Assembly: GCA_021372635.1 (NCBI GenBank)
Contig: JAJFUA010000116.1
Span: 1 to 57,952 of the forward strand
Length of the DNA: 57,952 nt
Direction of reading: 5' to 3'
Source: Desulfobacteraceae bacterium
GTDB taxonomy: Bacteria; Desulfobacterota; Syntrophobacteria; Syntrophobacterales; Syntrophobacteraceae
Positions 34,794-44,300 of the stretch are shown piece after piece (positions within the stretch are counted from its first letter, which is position 1; each line of letters opens with the position of its first letter). The notes beneath the pieces were generated by a model. The model made no database searches and was not told the DNA's origin. It worked only from the letters and a program-made list of their open reading frames with translations. A program made the position numbers and the translations under genes.

Positions 34794-35883
34794 GGCTCGC
34801 TCGACCTTTTACGGCGTTCATCGCCGGTGAATTTTGTCCGTTCTTCAAAACGGCTTCGTAGACTTCGTACGTCTTCCGGGCGGTTTCCTCGAGACTGAAC
34901 CCGAGCGCCTGATCCCGGCAGGCCGCCGACATTTCGTTCAGCAGGGTCCGATCCCGTTCGAGCATCAGGATCGTTTCCGCCAGTTTTTGAGGGTTTCCGG
35001 GCGGTACGAGCCTGCTGCAGCGTTCATCGAGGTAGTCCCCTGCGTTGGGCAGATCCGTGGTGACGACGGGCACACCGCAGGCCATCGCCTCCACGACGAC
35101 GTTGTTCGCGGTGGCATCAAGAAGCGGCAGGACCAGCACGTCCGAATTCTGATACAGTTCCAGAAGGCGGCTGTCCGGTATGCCCGAGAGCACCTCGACG
35201 TTCCGGTTGCGATCGAAATGACCGCGGTTGCGGGGCAGGGTAACCACCGTGAATCGTATCCTCCCGTTATCTTCCAGGAGACTGGCAGCCTTGGACATCG
35301 TGTCGAAGTCCCTCAGAAAATTGCCGACAAAGAGACATTCCAGCCTGCCGTTCCCTTTCCCTGCGCCCGGCTTGAAATAGCGGGTATCCACGCCCCTCGG
35401 CACGTAATGGATTTTCTCCCGGTCCACATACCGAGACAGGCATTCGATCTGCATCTTCGACAATACGATGGCGGCGTCGACGTCCCCGATATGCCGGGGG
35501 GTCTTCACCACTTCCCCGAACTTGTCCGGCGGCGTGTGGTAGGTGCACACGATGAAGTTTCTCCTGCTCAACTTCTTGATCGATCCCAGGAACCGAAAGC
35601 ATTGCTCGCCGTACAGAAAATGGAAAATCTCGTTCCTGCCCCTGAACCAGCGGCGGGCCGCCTCGAACTCGGCCAGGAAGCTCTCCCTGTGGTACCAGTA
35701 CGATCCGGAGTTCTCATAAACATTCCGGAAGGCTCGTGAAACCGCCCGCTCCCAGAGCTTCCATTTCCTGTCCCTGGAGATGATGTTTCCGTCCAGGTAC
35801 CTGATGAATTGCCCGTACCCGGAAGTAGCTGCGTGATGAGACTGCCACATGGGGAGAAAGTGAATCCGTATCGATCTGTCCAT
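34783..35883 (-). CDS. Family 4 glycosyltransferase
   Basis: 366 residues. The N-terminal lobe (IHFLPMWQSHHAATSGYGQFI) is unusual, but the acceptor/donor hinge VPRGVDTRYFKPG and donor lobe LECLFVGNFLRDFDTM, LPLLDATANNVVVEAMACGVPVVTTDLP identify a GT4 enzyme. The first Glu of EX7E is replaced by the ATANN loop. It overlaps algD by 11 bases and follows the flippase by 31 bases, so it is co-transcribed with both. Confidence 0.83.
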   Translation of the reverse strand: MDRSIRIHFLPMWQSHHAATSGYGQFIRYLDGNIISRDRKWKLWERAVSRAFRNVYENSGSYWYHRESFLAEFEAARRWFRGRNEIFHFLYGEQCFRFLGSIKKLSRRNFIVCTYHTPPDKFGEVVKTPRHIGDVDAAIVLSKMQIECLSRYVDREKIHYVPRGVDTRYFKPGAGKGNGRLECLFVGNFLRDFDTMSKAASLLEDNGRIRFTVVTLPRNRGHFDRNRNVEVLSGIPDSRLLELYQNSDVLVLPLLDATANNVVVEAMACGVPVVTTDLPNAGDYLDERCSRLVPPGNPQKLAETILMLERDRTLLNEMSAACRDQALGFSLEETARKTYEVYEAVLKNGQNSPAMNAVKGRASHAC

Positions 35884-35914
35884 TTCGGTCCACCCTGATG
35901 GAGTGTTCCAACGG

Positions 35915-37456
35915 CTATGCCATCACGCCGGATCTCGCCGCGGCCATTTTCAGGAAGATGGTCCGGATTCTCGTGAACGCCTGGTAGCCGTTGATTCTTT
36001 CGGCCAGATAACAGAGGGAAAAGTACGCTGCCAGAAACACCGCGGCCTGGAGGAAGAAGTTCCCGAAGCCGGTGGTGTTCCAGAGTTCCCGGAGGAGGAG
36101 AACGAGCAGGGAGCTTGCGGCAACGCCCGCGAGGGGGATCGCCAGGTCGGAGAGTATGACCCGCAGGGCGCATTTGCATTCCCGGGCGCCCCAGAGTATC
36201 TGGAACAGTCCGATGCTCGTGCCGCTCGCCAGGACCGCCAGCGCCGTCCCTTCGATCCCCCACCGCGACGTGCACGGGTAGATCGAAGCCCCCAGGATCA
36301 GCAGGCGGAGCGAAACAAAGTGCATGACGATGTTCGGCTTTCCTATGCCGTTGAGAAGGTTGCCCGTGATCCCGCCGATGGAGAGGCAGGCGGCGGAAAA
36401 GCTCAGGATCTGAAGCGATCCGACCATGGGAATCCATTTCTCCCCGAGGAAGAGCCTGGTGAAATCGAAGGAAAACAGAAGCACGGAGCCGGCAAACGGC
36501 AGGGAAAGGAAGGCGAGCAGTTGAACCGTCTTCTGATAGGTGTTCCGCAATACGTCTTCCCTGTCCTGGACCAGCGCATAGGCCGGGAACATCACCTTGC
36601 AGAGGACCTGGGTGATTTCCGAGAATGGCAGGTAGGCGATGTTGAAGGCCATGCCGTACAAGCCGAGCGCCGCTGGCCCGAGGAACTTGCCGACGAAGAA
36701 GTTATCGCCGCGGTTTACGAGGAAAAGGACGATCTGGGTTCCCAGAATCCACTTTCCGAAGCCGAACAGTTCCCTGGCCTTTCCCATATGGAAATCGAAA
36801 CGCGGCCTGTACGGGTGAAGTGCGTAGGAAAGAAGCACCGTTGCCACGCGGTTTGCCAGCAGGCCGAAGACCAGCGCCCAGACGCTTCTCGTCACCAGGG
36901 CGCACGACACGGCCACCGCCGCGTTGACGGCATTCCCGCACATTTCATAGATGAACACCTTCCGGAACGCCATTTGCTTGCTGAAGAAAACCATCCCCAC
37001 GTTTTCGAGGCCCGAAAGGAGCGGGGCGAGCGCCAGGACCCTGAGAATTTCTTCCGCGCGGGGTGTATTGAAAAAAGCCCCCACCCCGTGGGCGGAAAAA
37101 TACAGGATCACGCACAGCAGGAACCCTCTTGCGGCGGAAATGGTCCACGTCGCGTCCAGGTACTCGGAGATACCCCCTTTCTTCTGGATCAGGGCGGAAT
37201 CGAAGCCGGTCTGGGAGAACATTTCCAGGATGCCCATGGCCAGGACGGCGATTCCCAGGGTGCCGAATTCCGACGGCGCCAGCAGCCGGGCCAGGACCAG
37301 GGTCGACAGGAAGCCGATCGATCGGGTCGTCAGCTTGAGCCCGAACAGCCAGAGACTCCCCTGAATGATCTTCCCGTCGATGGCCTCCGTTTGGCTGCAC
37401 GAAGAGCGACCGTCAGCGGCGGACGGGCCCGTGATGGAATGAAATTCGGAGTTCAC
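35915..37456 (-). CDS. wzx: Wzx-type polysaccharide flippase (copy 1)
   Basis: 513 residues with about fourteen predicted membrane helices of the MOP/polysaccharide-synthesis type, opening with KIIQGSLWLFGLKLTTRSIGFLSTLVLARLL and containing FGTLGIAVLAMGILEMFSQTGF. It would move undecaprenyl-linked repeat units across the inner membrane. It starts with GTG at 37456 after a GGAG site; no ATG fits. A second flippase is at 46664-48142, implying two exported glycans or two repeat-unit types. Confidence 0.88.
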   Translation of the reverse strand: MNSEFHSITGPSAADGRSSCSQTEAIDGKIIQGSLWLFGLKLTTRSIGFLSTLVLARLLAPSEFGTLGIAVLAMGILEMFSQTGFDSALIQKKGGISEYLDATWTISAARGFLLCVILYFSAHGVGAFFNTPRAEEILRVLALAPLLSGLENVGMVFFSKQMAFRKVFIYEMCGNAVNAAVAVSCALVTRSVWALVFGLLANRVATVLLSYALHPYRPRFDFHMGKARELFGFGKWILGTQIVLFLVNRGDNFFVGKFLGPAALGLYGMAFNIAYLPFSEITQVLCKVMFPAYALVQDREDVLRNTYQKTVQLLAFLSLPFAGSVLLFSFDFTRLFLGEKWIPMVGSLQILSFSAACLSIGGITGNLLNGIGKPNIVMHFVSLRLLILGASIYPCTSRWGIEGTALAVLASGTSIGLFQILWGARECKCALRVILSDLAIPLAGVAASSLLVLLLRELWNTTGFGNFFLQAAVFLAAYFSLCYLAERINGYQAFTRIRTIFLKMAAARSGVMA

Positions 37457-37493
37457 TGAATCGGTCTCCGGGTCGGGTTTCAGAGGGCTGTTT

Positions 37494-38465
37494 TCACTTC
37501 CTCAAGGTCAGGTAGTGGCTGATGGGATGAAACCGGTGATAGACGGGGCGGAGCAGGGCTTTCAGAGATGTTCGAACGGGGCCGATGAACGTGCAGGAAT
37601 ATTCATGCAGCAGCGGAAAGGAAAAAGGCTGGAGTCCGGCGAGCGCGCCCATTCTGGCGATCGAGTTCGCGGTGAAGCAGTTGATGTGTTCCAGGGGGGC
37701 TACGGCATTCAGGGAATCCCTGGAGCCGAACGGGGCGTTCCAGTTTTCCTTCCGAAGCCTTGCCGGCATGTTCCCGCCGTTTGGAACGCCGATCTTGATC
37801 ATGCCGTTGTCTTCCAGCGCACTCGCCAATGCCGTCAGGGATTCGAGAGGACAGGCCAGGTGTTCGAACACCTGCTCGGTGTTGATGAAATGGAACTTAT
37901 GCTTCCGCAGGTCTTTCCAGTCGATGACGTCGATGTTGTTTTGCAGCGCATGGGCAATCCGGGCCTCGGACAATTCCACCCCAAACGCCTGGCAGCCGAA
38001 GGCCCCGGCCATCCGGCACCATTCTCCCCAGCCCATTCCCACATCCAGAACTCGCAAGCCTGAGGAGTCCGGACCGTAGTGGGCGACGATCTTCATGATC
38101 TCCTGGGCGATGCACGCGTAATATTCGATGTGTCTCGAACCGCATTTTCTGCGGTCGGTTTCCGGGTCGATCCATTCGTCGTAGAGCTTCTGCATCAGGA
38201 AAGCGCCGGGAATTTCCTCCTGGTAGATCAGGCCGCAGAACTCGCATTTCTTCAAAGAAAAAACAGCCCCATCGAGATAGGAAAAATCGATCCTCCCGCC
38301 GTAGAAATTCGCCAGATACTCACGGATCGGCGCTCGAGTATACGAACATTCATACACCTGGCGGGATCTTGAGCCATGGCAGGCCGGACAGGCTTCCCGC
38401 CTTACGAAATGATAAGAGCCGGTGCCGGTTTCTCTGTCCTTCATGTTCGACTGAGGCTTCAGCAT
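37494..38465 (-). CDS. Class I SAM-dependent methyltransferase with N-terminal zinc-binding region
   Basis: 323 residues. An N-terminal CPAC...CEFCGLI pair forms a probable zinc site, as in sugar C-methyltransferases of the TylC3/NovU kind and in many glycan-locus methyltransferases. The SAM motif is LRVLDVGMGWGEWCRMAG (about 150-167) with EQVFEHLACPLES after it. It probably methylates a sugar in the repeat unit. Start 38465 is chosen for a GAGG site; an in-frame TTG 18 bases upstream and an ATG 21 bases downstream are less likely. Confidence 0.8.
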   Translation of the reverse strand: MLKPQSNMKDRETGTGSYHFVRREACPACHGSRSRQVYECSYTRAPIREYLANFYGGRIDFSYLDGAVFSLKKCEFCGLIYQEEIPGAFLMQKLYDEWIDPETDRRKCGSRHIEYYACIAQEIMKIVAHYGPDSSGLRVLDVGMGWGEWCRMAGAFGCQAFGVELSEARIAHALQNNIDVIDWKDLRKHKFHFINTEQVFEHLACPLESLTALASALEDNGMIKIGVPNGGNMPARLRKENWNAPFGSRDSLNAVAPLEHINCFTANSIARMGALAGLQPFSFPLLHEYSCTFIGPVRTSLKALLRPVYHRFHPISHYLTLRK

Positions 38466-38560
38466 CGAACGGTCCTCATGCAATTCTCATGGCCGATGAT
38501 TCGGACGTTCGGCGGAGTGGACCGGCCGGGCAGGTGCACGCGGGGCCGGGCTGTTTCGCC

Positions 38561-40255
38561 TTATTGTGCCGAGACCGCCAGGAGGCCGGCTTGCGAGACG
38601 ACATCGGGATTCCAGCTGAAAACCAGGATCGTCCCATTTGCCTTGTATCGATATGTAAAATACTTTTCGACGAATCCCCTGATCGGTGGAGGGATCGTGG
38701 AGGGGTTGTCGAATCGCTGCACATCGACGAGCAGCCATCCATACCGGTGTTCGCTCAGGACCCTTTTTAACTCGTCCAGGCTGGTGATTGCCATGGCGTT
38801 GGAATAAACGTCCAGCGACAGGTCGCTTCCCTCGACGTGTCTGAAAAGATCCATGCCTCCGTTGTCGAGCTTGTATTGAACTTCGTCGCAACCGCAATAC
38901 ATTGCGGCGATGGGGATGCTTGCGACGACGATTTCTCCGGACTGCCTCGCCCCGTTCAGGAATCGACATGCCTTTTCCCAGTCGGCGTGATATTCCGCTC
39001 CGTAGTTTCCATCCTGGTTCCGGGAGAGCTTGAGTGCTCCATGGGCCGTGTAAAGGAACGGCACGGAAAACACAACGAAGAGGAGACTCATCGAGAGGAC
39101 GATGCACGATTTCCGCATCGTCTGGCTGCGCCACTCGATCGTTCTGAAACTGTCGACGACCAGAGAGACCGTTTTTTCACCAAAGCTCGAAATTGCGTAG
39201 CCCGCGATCAGAAGAACGAGGGGGAAGATGTCGTACACGTATCTCCAGCCCTGGACGTTGACCGCGAAAGAATGTACGGCCAGCGGAGTCGCGGTGATGA
39301 CAAGCGTATAAAATCCTTCTTTGTTCCATCTCGATAAGAGTTCGATCGAACCCAGCGCGAAAAACACCATGAACGGAAACAGCATCGGGCTGATCAGATA
39401 ATTGAAATATCTCGTCGCAGATGTTCCGACCGATTTGTTCCACTCCGGAGTGTAGGAATAGTGCTCGATGAATTGCGACTGCACCTGCGGTATCAAAAGG
39501 GCGATCGTCATGGCGAAAACGATGGCAGAGGAAAATACAAAGTACTTCGACCGCAGGAACTGCTCTTTGGATTTGCCGGGAAGCGTGACGACCAGCATGG
39601 CCAGGAGGTAAATCAGGACGCTCAGCGGGAAGACTCCGGCCAGGTGCTGGAGGTGAAATGCGATGCCGAAGGAGGCCATGCAGACGATCAGCCAGTTCCA
39701 TTTCAGGCCCCATGTGCAAACCAGGCGCGCGAGGAACGGCCTGCCGCCGCCGTGCGCGGCATCCGGGGAGGGAGTTTCCCGGCTTTCAAATGCCCTGTAG
39801 AATGCATAGAAGGCGCCGAGGTAAAAGAACTGGTACATGCTGTACATCCGGCAGGCCCGCGCCCAGGAGACTTCGAAAGGAACGAACGCCATCAGGAATG
39901 CGGCCGCAAGGCCGACCTTCCTGCCGAAGAAGTCGCTCCCGATCTTGAAAAGCAGCAGGATGGAAAACATGCTGAACAGCACGCTCGGCATCCTGGCGGC
40001 GAACAGGCTGGCCCCCATGATCTTGAATGAAACGGCGACCAGGGATGTAAACAGCAGGGATCGCGTATACTCGAATCCCGAGGGAAGCGTCGGTTCGCCG
40101 GTTTGCAGTATCGACATGGCGGCGTAGATATGAATCGGCTCATCGAAGCCCGGCCCCAGGGTCGACAGGCCCGCAACCCTCAGGTACAGCCCCAGGAGAA
40201 GGATGAATCCCAGGGCAACGCAAACGGCCGGTGATTTCAGTTTTTCTTCGTTCAT
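38561..40255 (-). CDS. GT39/ArnT-like membrane glycosyltransferase
   Basis: 564 residues with about eleven to twelve membrane helices. The first periplasmic loop carries GPGFDEPIHIYAA, the DE-type catalytic motif of dolichyl/undecaprenyl-phosphate-dependent GT-C enzymes, then a CRMYSMYQFFY helix. The last ~130 residues are a soluble periplasmic domain. It would transfer a sugar from a polyprenyl-phosphate donor to a glycan, lipid or protein in the periplasm. It is seven bases after the YdjM-like gene's start-side neighbour in operon order and follows no dedicated donor synthase nearby; the GT2-GtrA gene at 1778 could serve it. Confidence 0.83.
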   Translation of the reverse strand: MNEEKLKSPAVCVALGFILLLGLYLRVAGLSTLGPGFDEPIHIYAAMSILQTGEPTLPSGFEYTRSLLFTSLVAVSFKIMGASLFAARMPSVLFSMFSILLLFKIGSDFFGRKVGLAAAFLMAFVPFEVSWARACRMYSMYQFFYLGAFYAFYRAFESRETPSPDAAHGGGRPFLARLVCTWGLKWNWLIVCMASFGIAFHLQHLAGVFPLSVLIYLLAMLVVTLPGKSKEQFLRSKYFVFSSAIVFAMTIALLIPQVQSQFIEHYSYTPEWNKSVGTSATRYFNYLISPMLFPFMVFFALGSIELLSRWNKEGFYTLVITATPLAVHSFAVNVQGWRYVYDIFPLVLLIAGYAISSFGEKTVSLVVDSFRTIEWRSQTMRKSCIVLSMSLLFVVFSVPFLYTAHGALKLSRNQDGNYGAEYHADWEKACRFLNGARQSGEIVVASIPIAAMYCGCDEVQYKLDNGGMDLFRHVEGSDLSLDVYSNAMAITSLDELKRVLSEHRYGWLLVDVQRFDNPSTIPPPIRGFVEKYFTYRYKANGTILVFSWNPDVVSQAGLLAVSAQ

Positions 40256-40262
40256 GGCTTGC

Positions 40263-40847
40263 TTACCGGCATCCCGTTGTCTTTATCCTGATGATCTTGA
40301 ACAGGGACAAGATGAAGCGGTTCAGGATCACAATCGACGACACCACCAGGATTTCGATGAGAATTACACGCAGATTGTACAGGGACAGGGCGCTCTCCAG
40401 GAATTGAGCAATGGATGCGTCGTGAAGGCTCGAGTGCGCCACGCCCGGCAGAACGGGAATGGGGGAGATGAAATACCGGTCGCTCAAAGGCCAGAACGCC
40501 GGTATGCCGAAGGGTTCCCTGCCGCTCGCCGAAAGGTAGTCCAGGAAGAGATGGGAACCGTACAGGACGAAAAACAGGGCGAAGCAGGCAAGCCGGCGCA
40601 GACCCAGCGTACCGGCGAAAACCGTGGCGAGAAGTCCGCAGGCCAGCAGCCCGAAGCCTATGCTGTGGCTCACGGCGTGGTGATACAGATTGGGCTGCCC
40701 CGCCAGCGCTCCCGGTATGAAATCCAGGTCCGGCAGGTTGCCCACCGCAACGCAGATCAGGGTCGGGCGGCAAAGAAGGCGGTTCGTCCCGAATACCTGC
40801 CTGGCTACCAGGTATCCGACCAGGGAATGTCCCACGGGTGACGGCAT
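40263..40847 (-). CDS. YdjM/DUF457-like membrane-bound metal-dependent hydrolase
   Basis: 194 residues with four to five membrane helices. Histidine motifs HSLVGY (7), HHAVSHSIG and GSHLFLDYLS, plus NLPDLDFI, are the metal-binding signature of the YdjM/LexA-regulated inner membrane hydrolase family. Their substrate is not known. It lies between the lipoprotein candidate and the GT39 gene, with gaps of 21 and 7 bases, so it belongs to the operon that starts with the SGNH protein or further upstream. Confidence 0.78.
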   Translation of the reverse strand: MPSPVGHSLVGYLVARQVFGTNRLLCRPTLICVAVGNLPDLDFIPGALAGQPNLYHHAVSHSIGFGLLACGLLATVFAGTLGLRRLACFALFFVLYGSHLFLDYLSASGREPFGIPAFWPLSDRYFISPIPVLPGVAHSSLHDASIAQFLESALSLYNLRVILIEILVVSSIVILNRFILSLFKIIRIKTTGCR

Positions 40848-40868
40848 CGGTATCTCGTCTCGCAGGGT

Positions 40869-41357
40869 CTAGTGACCGAGGACTTCGTCGACGATCTTCC
40901 ACGTACCGTCGGCATCCAGGTCGAGGAGCAGCTTGACTTCGAGATTGCCGCGGTCCGGGAATTTCAGGAGGACGTTGACGACGGCGAGATGACCGTCCAC
41001 CGGTGAAGAGGGCGCGAGGCGTCCTCTTTTGTTGTCCACGTAATCTCTCTGGAACAGTCTTTGATGCTTTTCGGCGACCATCTTTTCATTGCCGATGGAG
41101 GGGCGTTCCAGTTGGACGACAACCCCTCTGTAATACTTCCTCAGGAACTGGGGATAGTCTGCATTGTTATCCAGCAGTTTCTTCCTGGTCTTATAGTAAG
41201 GCCCGGCGATCATGGTCTTCATCGTTTCCACGTCCCCCTGACTGGACGCCTCATAAAACCTTGCGACCGTGTCCAGTGGTGCCGCCGGTTCGGCGCAGCG
41301 GGCGTTACAGGCCAGTACCAATACAAGCAGCAACGCTAGTGAGAGGCTGTTTTTCAT
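40869..41357 (-). CDS. Exported NTF2-like small protein, possible lipoprotein
   Basis: 162 residues. The hydrophobic leader KNSLSLALLLVLVLAC may be a lipoprotein signal with Cys17, or a plain signal peptide cut after CA at residue 21. The mature part (TVARFYEASSQGDVETMKTMIAG, LDLDADGTWKIVDEVLG) resembles DUF4878/NTF2-like folds, which bind ligands without known catalysis. The ATG at 41357 overlaps the stop of the SGNH gene (ATGA) and has an AGGA site; an in-frame ATG nine bases upstream lacks one. Coupling suggests the two proteins work in the same envelope process. Confidence 0.72.
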   Translation of the reverse strand: MKNSLSLALLLVLVLACNARCAEPAAPLDTVARFYEASSQGDVETMKTMIAGPYYKTRKKLLDNNADYPQFLRKYYRGVVVQLERPSIGNEKMVAEKHQRLFQRDYVDNKRGRLAPSSPVDGHLAVVNVLLKFPDRGNLEVKLLLDLDADGTWKIVDEVLGH

Positions 41358-44300
41358 GGCAAGCATCCTGAGTATTTTCCCAGTAAAGTGTCACGCCATA
41401 TCGCCGCCATCGATTGATACCCTGTCCCGTTGGGATGCAGTCCATCGGCTATCTGGGTCGGGTTCTTGGAAAAGAAGCAGTAGAAATCCGGAGGAACCAC
41501 GGGAACACTTTCCTCGATGGCAAGCTCGTCGATCACCTCGTTATATTCTTGCAGGGTTGTGTTGAGATACGCATACTGACCGGAAGCAATCGGGATTTTT
41601 GCCACGTAGGGAATCTTCCCGGCACCTTTGATTTTTCTCATAATCTGCCGCATATTGTCCTTATAGGAACCCGGGTACCCCGAGTCGCCGGTTCTCAGTC
41701 CCAGTCCGCTGGGAACGGGCGTCCAGGCGTCGTTGGTTCCGTACAGTATGAGGTAGTAGCAGGAAGAAACCTGCTCGGCCATCGTGGCGGCTATCTTCGA
41801 CAATCCGTCTATCGAAGCGTCTCCGCTGATTCCCTTGTTGATCACCGTGTGCGGCCAGCCTCTTGCCTGGGTCAACAGGTTGTTCAGTATCGGTTCGAAA
41901 CCCGGACTGGTGTTCCTGCCGTCGAGGGAAGTGTTGTCCGACGTGATGTCGTCGTGGGATCCCTTGGTTATGCTGTCTCCGACGGCGACGTAATAGTCTC
42001 CGATTTTCACATGGCTCACCCGGTTCGAAGTGTTGGCTCCCGCCATTTCATTTCCCGCCGCATCGATCAGGACGGCGTCGATCGTGTGCTCGGCGTGAAG
42101 GACTCCTTTGAAGGTCACTTCATAGGGGGCCCAATAGGCATCGTACGTGACGCCTCCCGTCCCCGCTCCTCCATTCAGCTTGAATCGTACTCCCCACCCC
42201 GCGTGCTTCGCGCTGTCCAGGCAGGCGTAGGCATGCACGTAGAGGTCGGGACCCCATTGCAGCGCGGAATCCCTGGGCTCCGAAATCGTGACCGAGGGGG
42301 CGCCCAGCAGGCATTCGGGCAGAGACAGGACATTGATCTCGGCCATGCTGGTCCAGGGATTTCCGTTGACTTCGTTCAAGGCCACCAGGCGTACATATTG
42401 ACCGACAACCGGGCTGAAGGCCACCGTCTTCTCCGTCGCGCTGTTGGCAAAGGACCCGGTGGCCACCGGGGTTCCCCAGTCCGTTCCGTTCGTGCCGACG
42501 TAGAACCGGTAGTCCTTGATCCGGCCGTTTACGCCGCCGTCCTGCCGGGGCAGGTAGCGGAACCCGGAAATCTCGTAGCGCGCTCCCAGGTTGATCTGGA
42601 TCTCGTGGGGAGGCGGAGGGCTGGTCTTGTAGTATTGCGTGTGCCAGATCGTCGTGTTTTTCCCGTCGAAGGAATTGACGGCAGCCCCTTTTTCCGCCAC
42701 CAACTCCTGGCTGTCCACGTATGACAGCGACCACCCGGTGTGAGAAATGGTGGCCGGCGTAGCCGCCAGCACCGTAATGGTACGGGTGTCGGGAGTTGGG
42801 TCGGTGAATCCCATGGCATCGGCCACAGTGAAGACGACGACATACGTGCCGGGATTGTAGAACCGCACCGGACCTGGATTCTGACTGTTCGAATCGGCGA
42901 TGGCCGGATCCCCGAAATGCCAGTTGTAGGTGAGCGGCGTGTTCCCGTCGGGGTCTGTTCCGGTACCTGCAAAGCTCACGGTCTCTCCCGCCGTGACGGT
43001 CACGTTGGTCGAGGGTTTCGTGATCGTGCCTTCCGGTGGAACATAGGGGCCGTTGACAACGGTAATGGTGCGGCTGGCAGGCGTGGGGTCTGCAAGCCCC
43101 TCGGAGTCGGTCACCGTGAAGGTCACGGTGTAGGTGCCGGGATTGTTGAACTGCACGGGGCCGGGGGACAGACTGCTCGAATCGGCGATGGCCGGATCCC
43201 CGAAATGCCAGTTGCAGGTGAACGAAGTATCCCCGTTCGGGTCCGTTGCCGTGCCGGCAAAGGTCACGGACTGCCCGGCCGCAATGGTCGCATTGGACGC
43301 AGGCGAGGTGATCGTTCCATCGGGAGGCAGATTGACCAAAGACAGCATGCCCACCACATTGATCTCGGCCATGGAGGTCCAGGGGCCTCCATTGACTTCG
43401 CTCAAGGCGACCAGGCGAACGAACTGTCCTATTGCCGTGGAGGTGGTTACCTGCTTTTCCGCGGCCGTATTGGCAAAGGACCCGGTGGCCACGGGGTTGC
43501 CCCAGTTCACCCCGTCTTCGCTGACGTAAAACCGGTAGTCCTTGATCCGGCCGTTTACGCCGCCGTCCTGCCGGGGCAGGTAGCGGAACCCGGAAATCTC
43601 GTAGCGCGTTCCCAGGTTGATCTGGATCTCGTGCGGAAGCGGGGTGCTGGACGGAGAGTATTGAGTGTGCCAGATGGTGGATGTTTTCCCGTCAAAGGAA
43701 TTGACGGCGGATCCCTTCTCCGCCAGCACTTCCTGGCTGTCCACGTATTGCAGGGTCCAGTTTGTATGGGCAATCACGGCCGGCACGGGCGCCTGGACGG
43801 TGACGGTCCGGACGTCGGGGCTTGGGTCGGTGAGCCCCTGCGAATCGGTCACGATGAAGGTGACGGTGTAGGTGCCCAGGTTGTTGAACTTGACGGCGCC
43901 CGGACTCTTGAGGGTGGAATCGGCAATGGCCGGATCACCGAAATGCCACCGGTACGTGAGCGAAGTATCCCCGTTCGGGTCCGTTGCCGTGCCGGCAAAG
44001 ACCACCGTCTCCCCGGCCGTGATGGTCACGTCGGCCGCAGGAGAAGCGATCGCTCCATTGGGCGGCAGGTTCACGGTGGACGGCACGCCCACAACGTTGA
44101 TCTCGGCCATGCTGGTCCAGGGGCTTCCATTGACCTCGCTCAAGGCCACCAGACGTATATAACGACCCGTAACCGGGCTGAAAGTCGCCGTCTTCTCCGC
44201 GGCGCTGTTGGCAAAGGACCCGGTGGCCACGGGACTGCCCCAGTTCACCCCGTCTTCGCCCACATAGAACTGGTAGTCCTTGATCCGGCCGTTTACGCTG

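Noticed and set aside
35903-37459. 518-codon plus-strand open frame opposite the flippase
   Set aside because: Antisense frame rich in E, Q, R and G, expected opposite a hydrophobic membrane protein.
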